A stretch of 8,280 bases of DNA from UBA2632 sp964452155 (lineage in GTDB: Bacteria; Bacteroidota; Bacteroidia; Bacteroidales; Dysgonomonadaceae), in assembly GCA_964452155.1 (NCBI GenBank), contig CAYVLC010000116.1:1-8280 (forward strand), written 5' to 3'. Made by a program: the position numbers and the translations under genes. This document shows, piece after piece, positions 6,633 through 8,280 of this stretch. The notes beneath the pieces were generated by a model. That model was given only the letters and a program-made list of their open reading frames with translations, had not been told where the DNA came from and made no database searches. Each line of letters begins with the position of its first letter. The stretch's first letter is position 1.

Positions 6633-6714
6633 CTATATTTTAGTTCTGTTTTTCATAGTGCACACCGTTGGCCCAGCTCGTAGGGTTGGTTGGCTGTTTG
6701 CTCCTATATTTTAG
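6633..6714. mobile_element. Possible ~60-bp MITE/REP insertion with 11-bp flanking duplication
   Basis: CTATATTTTAG occurs at 6633-6643 and again at 6704-6714, exactly framing repeat copy B. The right-hand copy overlaps the TAA stop (6711-6713) of the small HhH gene, so that stop would lie in duplicated target sequence. The element itself has no long terminal inverted repeats, and the flanks are AT-rich, so a chance match is possible. Confidence 0.4.
6644..6690 (+). repeat. Direct repeat copy B (5' side of the TerB-like gene)
   Basis: This block is 40/47 identical to 5284-5330, in the same orientation and exactly 1360 bp away. It fills most of the 84-bp gap between the TerB-like ATG and the stop of the small HhH gene. 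It is enclosed by the 11-mer CTATATTTTAG at 6633-6643 and 6704-6714, as expected if a ~60-bp element had inserted with target duplication (inference). No TAnnTTTG box is visible in this gap, so the TerB-like gene may depend on read-through from the HhH gene. Confidence 0.85.
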
Positions 6715-7070
6715 CTTTTTTCTCTCCAGTGGTTCTTTAGTTTTTTCTCAAGTTCTTGCACAGTAGCATTACCAATGGTTGTTTTTATTACCTCGTCCAA
6801 ATCTGTCACAATAGCATCCAAATTCAACTCACTTTTGCCTAAATCAACTATTCTTGAAGCCTCTTGTTCATCAATTACTTGCTTATATTTAGTATATAGT
6901 TTTATCAATTCGCTATTAGTTTTATCGCCACATGATTTTAGATTTTTAAATGTCTTACATTCAAGGTAGTGCAATTCTAAATCGCTAAAAGTTGTAATGC
7001 GGTTTCTAATGCATGCGTTGCGCGCAATGGTGTTTATATCGCCTCTTTTATACATTTCATCTATTGTCAT
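6711..7070 (-). CDS. Small RpoA-CTD / helix-hairpin-helix-like protein
   Basis: 119 aa from the ATG at 7070; a TTG at 7079 would add three residues (122 aa). I prefer the ATG because other genes here use ATG, but the A-rich stretch before the TTG leaves this open. The first ~65 residues, TIDEMYKRGDINTIARNACI, then ITTFSDLELHYLECKTFKNLKSCGDKTNSELI, follow the pattern of the RNA polymerase alpha C-terminal helix-hairpin-helix fold: a G-x-I-x-x-x-A-x-N helix, a TFSDL turn and the LKSCGDKTNSEL hairpin, the counterpart of the GKKS motif. The rest is a charged, mostly helical tail. Such modules occur in larger Bacteroidota proteins of unknown role; this is a short stand-alone version, or a truncated remnant. 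DNA or RNA-polymerase contact is plausible but unproven. A TATATTTG box lies ~120 bp upstream. Confidence 0.7.
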   Translation of the reverse strand: MTIDEMYKRGDINTIARNACIRNRITTFSDLELHYLECKTFKNLKSCGDKTNSELIKLYTKYKQVIDEQEASRIVDLGKSELNLDAIVTDLDEVIKTTIGNATVQELEKKLKNHWREKS

Positions 7071-7191
7071 CTCGTTCAAATAGTTTTTTTTAAAATTTAT
7101 ATATATCGTTATTCATCTTTAAAAGAGTTGGCAACGCATCTCAAAAGCGAACCTTATTTTGCTGACATACTTTGCCTACTCGGTAGTGGAG

Positions 7192-7199
7192 CAAATATA
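7192..7199 (-). promoter_or_regulatory. Bacteroidota-type -7 promoter box upstream of the HhH gene
   Basis: The minus strand reads TATATTTG, a perfect TAnnTTTG. Upstream on that strand, CTTTGCATG offers a TTTG with a 15-bp gap, shorter than the usual 19-21, so the -33 box is uncertain. The 5' leader would be over 100 nt and contains a small CTAC/GTAG hairpin (7177-7187 region). Confidence 0.45.
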
Positions 7200-7373
7200 C
7201 AATAAAAAGTCATGCAAAGCTACTATTGGTATCATTATAGTGTTTCTAAATGTTGGCATTCATTTCTCTAGCTTTATCTTTCCAGCTATCCTTTTATATC
7301 CTCTCACACCAAACTTCGGTAGTTGAAACAATATTTTTCTTCTCACAGCAATCTTGTTATTTTGCTTCTCCCT

Positions 7374-7382
7374 CCCCCCCCC
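7374..7382 (+). repeat. C9 homopolymer tract
   Basis: Nine consecutive C, preceded by CTCCCT and followed by TCCG. It is the longest of four C7-C9 tracts in the spacers of this window. It is prone to slippage and sequencing error. Confidence 0.7.
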
Positions 7383-7400
7383 TCCGATGGCGATAGAGAC

Positions 7401-7428
7401 GGGGCTGCTCGCAACAGACCATAGCCCC
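7401..7428. repeat. Inverted repeat GGGGCT / AGCCCC
   Basis: Six-bp arms at 7401-7406 and 7423-7428 enclose 16 nt that include GCTCGCAACAGACC. The right arm runs into a C7 tract (7425-7431). It lacks a T tract on either side, so it is not a standard terminator. Confidence 0.4.
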
Positions 7429-7568
7429 CCCTAGTGCAACTCTTGTGCTATAAGCAGTAGCTTGTGCCTGTTTATCACATAAAAAATTTTTATTCAATCA
7501 ATATGTTCTTCCTTATTTTACGATTCCCAAAAATAGCTCCCTCGCTGGCGCAGATAGGCACTCTGTGC

Positions 7569-7580
7569 ATTGTGCACAAT
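7569..7580. repeat. 12-bp perfect palindrome
   Basis: ATTGTGCACAAT is a perfect self-complementary 12-mer, preceded by a partial copy of its left half (TGTGCATTGTGC). It has the form of a dimeric-regulator operator, but no gene start is close on either strand, so this is only a structural call. Confidence 0.45.
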
Positions 7581-7873
7581 TGGTATATCAAGAGAAATGC
7601 TGCCTGTTACAGCAAATCCATCTTTTTTTTTGATCATAATTACAGTAGTTTGCAACTAACGGAGCTCTTACAAATGATAATAATCAGGTACTACACAGAC
7701 AGTCCCCCTCTTACAGAGCTTAATGCAAACAGACCCAAAAGAGCCCACGTATAAAGCATTTATGATTTTCCTATTTATTTTATAACTGGCTTTAGCATCT
7801 GTATTTTATCAACCTGATATATTGCTACAGAATGAATAATGAACAAACCCTTTAAATCATACTGGTATCTAGC

Positions 7874-7887
7874 ACTCCTTTAGGAGT
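7874..7887. repeat. REP-like hairpin ACTCCTTTAGGAGT
   Basis: Six-bp arms (ACTCCT / AGGAGT) enclose TT, and the outer AGC repeats on both sides. The flanks CTGGTATCTAG and CTATCAGTAGCAAATG, together with CTGATATATTGCTACAGAATG at 7812-7832 and AATAATGAAC at 7834-7843, resemble the layout of widespread REP elements in which a CTCC...GGAG hairpin is flanked by TTGGTAG / CTACAAA-like words. The family link is recollection, not a search. Confidence 0.5.
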
Positions 7888-8053
7888 AGCACTATCAGTA
7901 GCAAATGCTTTGTTATATTATGTCAAGGTACGTAGGTGCGGCTTCAAAAGATAGAATTGGGACTATATTCTTTTTTATTAGATCAGGGTGCAATCATCAC
8001 ACACATACACAATTTTGCAGTTTGCTCCTATTTATGACACCGTAAATAGCCTA

Positions 8054-8061
8054 CCCCCCCC
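8054..8061 (+). repeat. C8 homopolymer tract
   Basis: Eight consecutive C followed by TCG, 29 bp before the palindrome cluster. It has the same Cn-T form as the tracts at 2568-2574, 7374-7382 and 7425-7431. Confidence 0.65.
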
Positions 8062-8089
8062 TCGCTTCCCATTTTCTCATAAGTGCCAA

Positions 8090-8113
8090 TATACAAGTAC
8101 TCACACTTGTATA
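8090..8113. repeat. 9-bp-arm inverted repeat
   Basis: TATACAAGT (8090-8098) and ACTTGTATA (8105-8113) are exact reverse complements separated by ACTCAC. This could be a hairpin in RNA or an operator-type site. It is the first of several palindromes within 140 bp. Confidence 0.65.
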
Positions 8114-8123
8114 ACCAAGCCGT

Positions 8124-8158
8124 TTTTGTCGCAATTATTGGCAATATTTGCGACAAAA
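8124..8158. repeat. 35-nt near-perfect palindrome
   Basis: Outer 11-bp arms TTTTGTCGCAA (8124-8134) and TTGCGACAAAA (8148-8158) are exact. After one T/T mismatch (8135 and 8147) the inner arms TATTG (8136-8140) and CAATA (8142-8146) are also exact, around a single central G (8141). Each strand starts with T4 and ends with A4, the reverse of an intrinsic terminator. It is therefore better seen as a protein-binding site, cruciform or recombination/REP-type element than a terminator. No gene is adjacent within the window. Confidence 0.75.
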
Positions 8159-8160
8159 GG

Positions 8161-8174
8161 TAGCTCCTTAGCTA
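8161..8174. repeat. Small inverted repeat TAGCT / AGCTA
   Basis: Five-bp arms around CCTT, starting 3 bp after the 35-nt palindrome. Alone it would be unremarkable; it is listed as part of the cluster. Confidence 0.35.
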
Positions 8175-8183
8175 ATGCTTCTT

Positions 8184-8196
8184 TCTCTCTCTCTCT
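8184..8196. repeat. CT dinucleotide repeat
   Basis: Six consecutive TC/CT units followed by ATATAT. A simple-sequence tract between the palindromes at 8161-8174 and 8215-8227. Confidence 0.55.
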
Positions 8197-8214
8197 ATAT
8201 ATTAAATAGTGCTG

Positions 8215-8227
8215 GGGCCAATGGCCC
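8215..8227. repeat. GC-rich hairpin GGGCCAATGGCCC
   Basis: Six-bp arms GGGCCA and TGGCCC around one A. It is followed by TGTACTCTTTGTCTTTTG, T-rich but interrupted, so a weak plus-strand terminator is possible though not convincing. Confidence 0.45.
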
Positions 8228-8280
8228 TGTACTCTTTGTCTTTTGTGGTATTCAAAAATGGTGTCAACATGGACTTGGTT

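Larger units (their letters stand above)
7200..8280. other. Gene-free, palindrome- and C-tract-rich region
   Basis: About 1.1 kb with no convincing gene on either strand. Plus-strand open frames at 7464-7754 (GTG start) and 7988-8209 have biased, low-complexity translations and no recognisable domain. What it does hold: C9 (7374-7382), GGGGCT/AGCCCC arms (7401-7406 and 7423-7428), C7 (7425-7431), the 12-bp palindrome ATTGTGCACAAT (7569-7580), a REP-like hairpin (7874-7887), C8 (8054-8061), a string of inverted repeats (8090-8227), a CT repeat, and a copy of the CTTTGT...TTTGTGGTA motif near the right edge (8234-8250). It could be decayed sequence, a REP cluster, or the leader or end of a neighbour outside the window. 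Confidence 0.6.

Noticed and set aside
5284..6690. CRISPR array or insertion sequence formed by the two 47-bp repeats
   Set aside because: There are only two copies 1360 bp apart, the intervening gene is not a transposase, and the repeats are direct rather than inverted.
7464..7754. Plus-strand open frame of 96 codons (GTG start)
   Set aside because: The translation has no recognisable domain and there is no promoter or leader. It overlaps palindromes and homopolymers of a non-coding region.
8124..8158. Intrinsic terminator
   Set aside because: Both strands begin with T4 and end with A4, so the U tract is on the wrong side of the stem.
8124..8158. XerCD dif site
   Set aside because: The arms are 11 bp as in dif, but the spacer is 13 nt rather than about 6, and I cannot match it to a known Bacteroidota dif sequence.
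7988..8209. Plus-strand open frame of 73 codons
   Set aside because: It runs through the C8 tract, two palindromes and the CT repeat; the translation is low-complexity.

Overview
This window looks like a chromosomal segment of a member of the Bacteroidota. Four things point that way: A-rich leaders rather than GGAGG before the ATGs, perfect TAnnTTTG-type -7 boxes upstream of two genes, a lipoprotein whose lipobox Cys is followed by an acidic stretch, and a small RpoA-CTD-like protein of a kind I associate with this phylum. No rRNA, tRNA or CRISPR array was seen. The phylum call is inference; the species is unknown.

All six supported protein genes lie on the minus strand, so transcription runs from high to low coordinates. 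In that order they are: a ~119-aa helix-hairpin-helix / RpoA-CTD-like protein (6711-7070), a 361-aa TerB-like repeat protein with a C-terminal PH/GRAM-like domain (5541-6626), a 370-aa mini SF1 helicase-like ATPase (3932-5044), a CotH-kinase-family lipoprotein (2600-3862), an XRE-cupin regulator (1924-2478) and an AMP-forming acyl-CoA synthetase (252-1901). The last two are 22 bp apart and very likely form a regulator-enzyme operon. The others are separated by 69-500 bp and need not be functionally linked.

The non-coding parts are rich in structure. The TerB-like gene is bracketed by two same-orientation copies of a ~47-bp repeat (5284-5330 and 6644-6690, 40 of 47 bases identical). The second copy is itself flanked by 11-bp direct repeats resembling a target-site duplication. 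REP-like palindromes occur near 126-141, 5215-5252 and 7874-7887. Micro-tandem repeats occur at 48-75 and 5354-5378.

The last ~1.1 kb (7200-8280) has no convincing gene. It holds several palindromes, the best being a 35-nt near-perfect inverted repeat at 8124-8158, plus homopolymeric C tracts. This region and the repeat-bracketed TerB-like gene are the parts most worth a second look. I do not see proof of a new biological system. The small HhH protein, TerB/GRAM protein and mini-helicase are a weak candidate neighbourhood.
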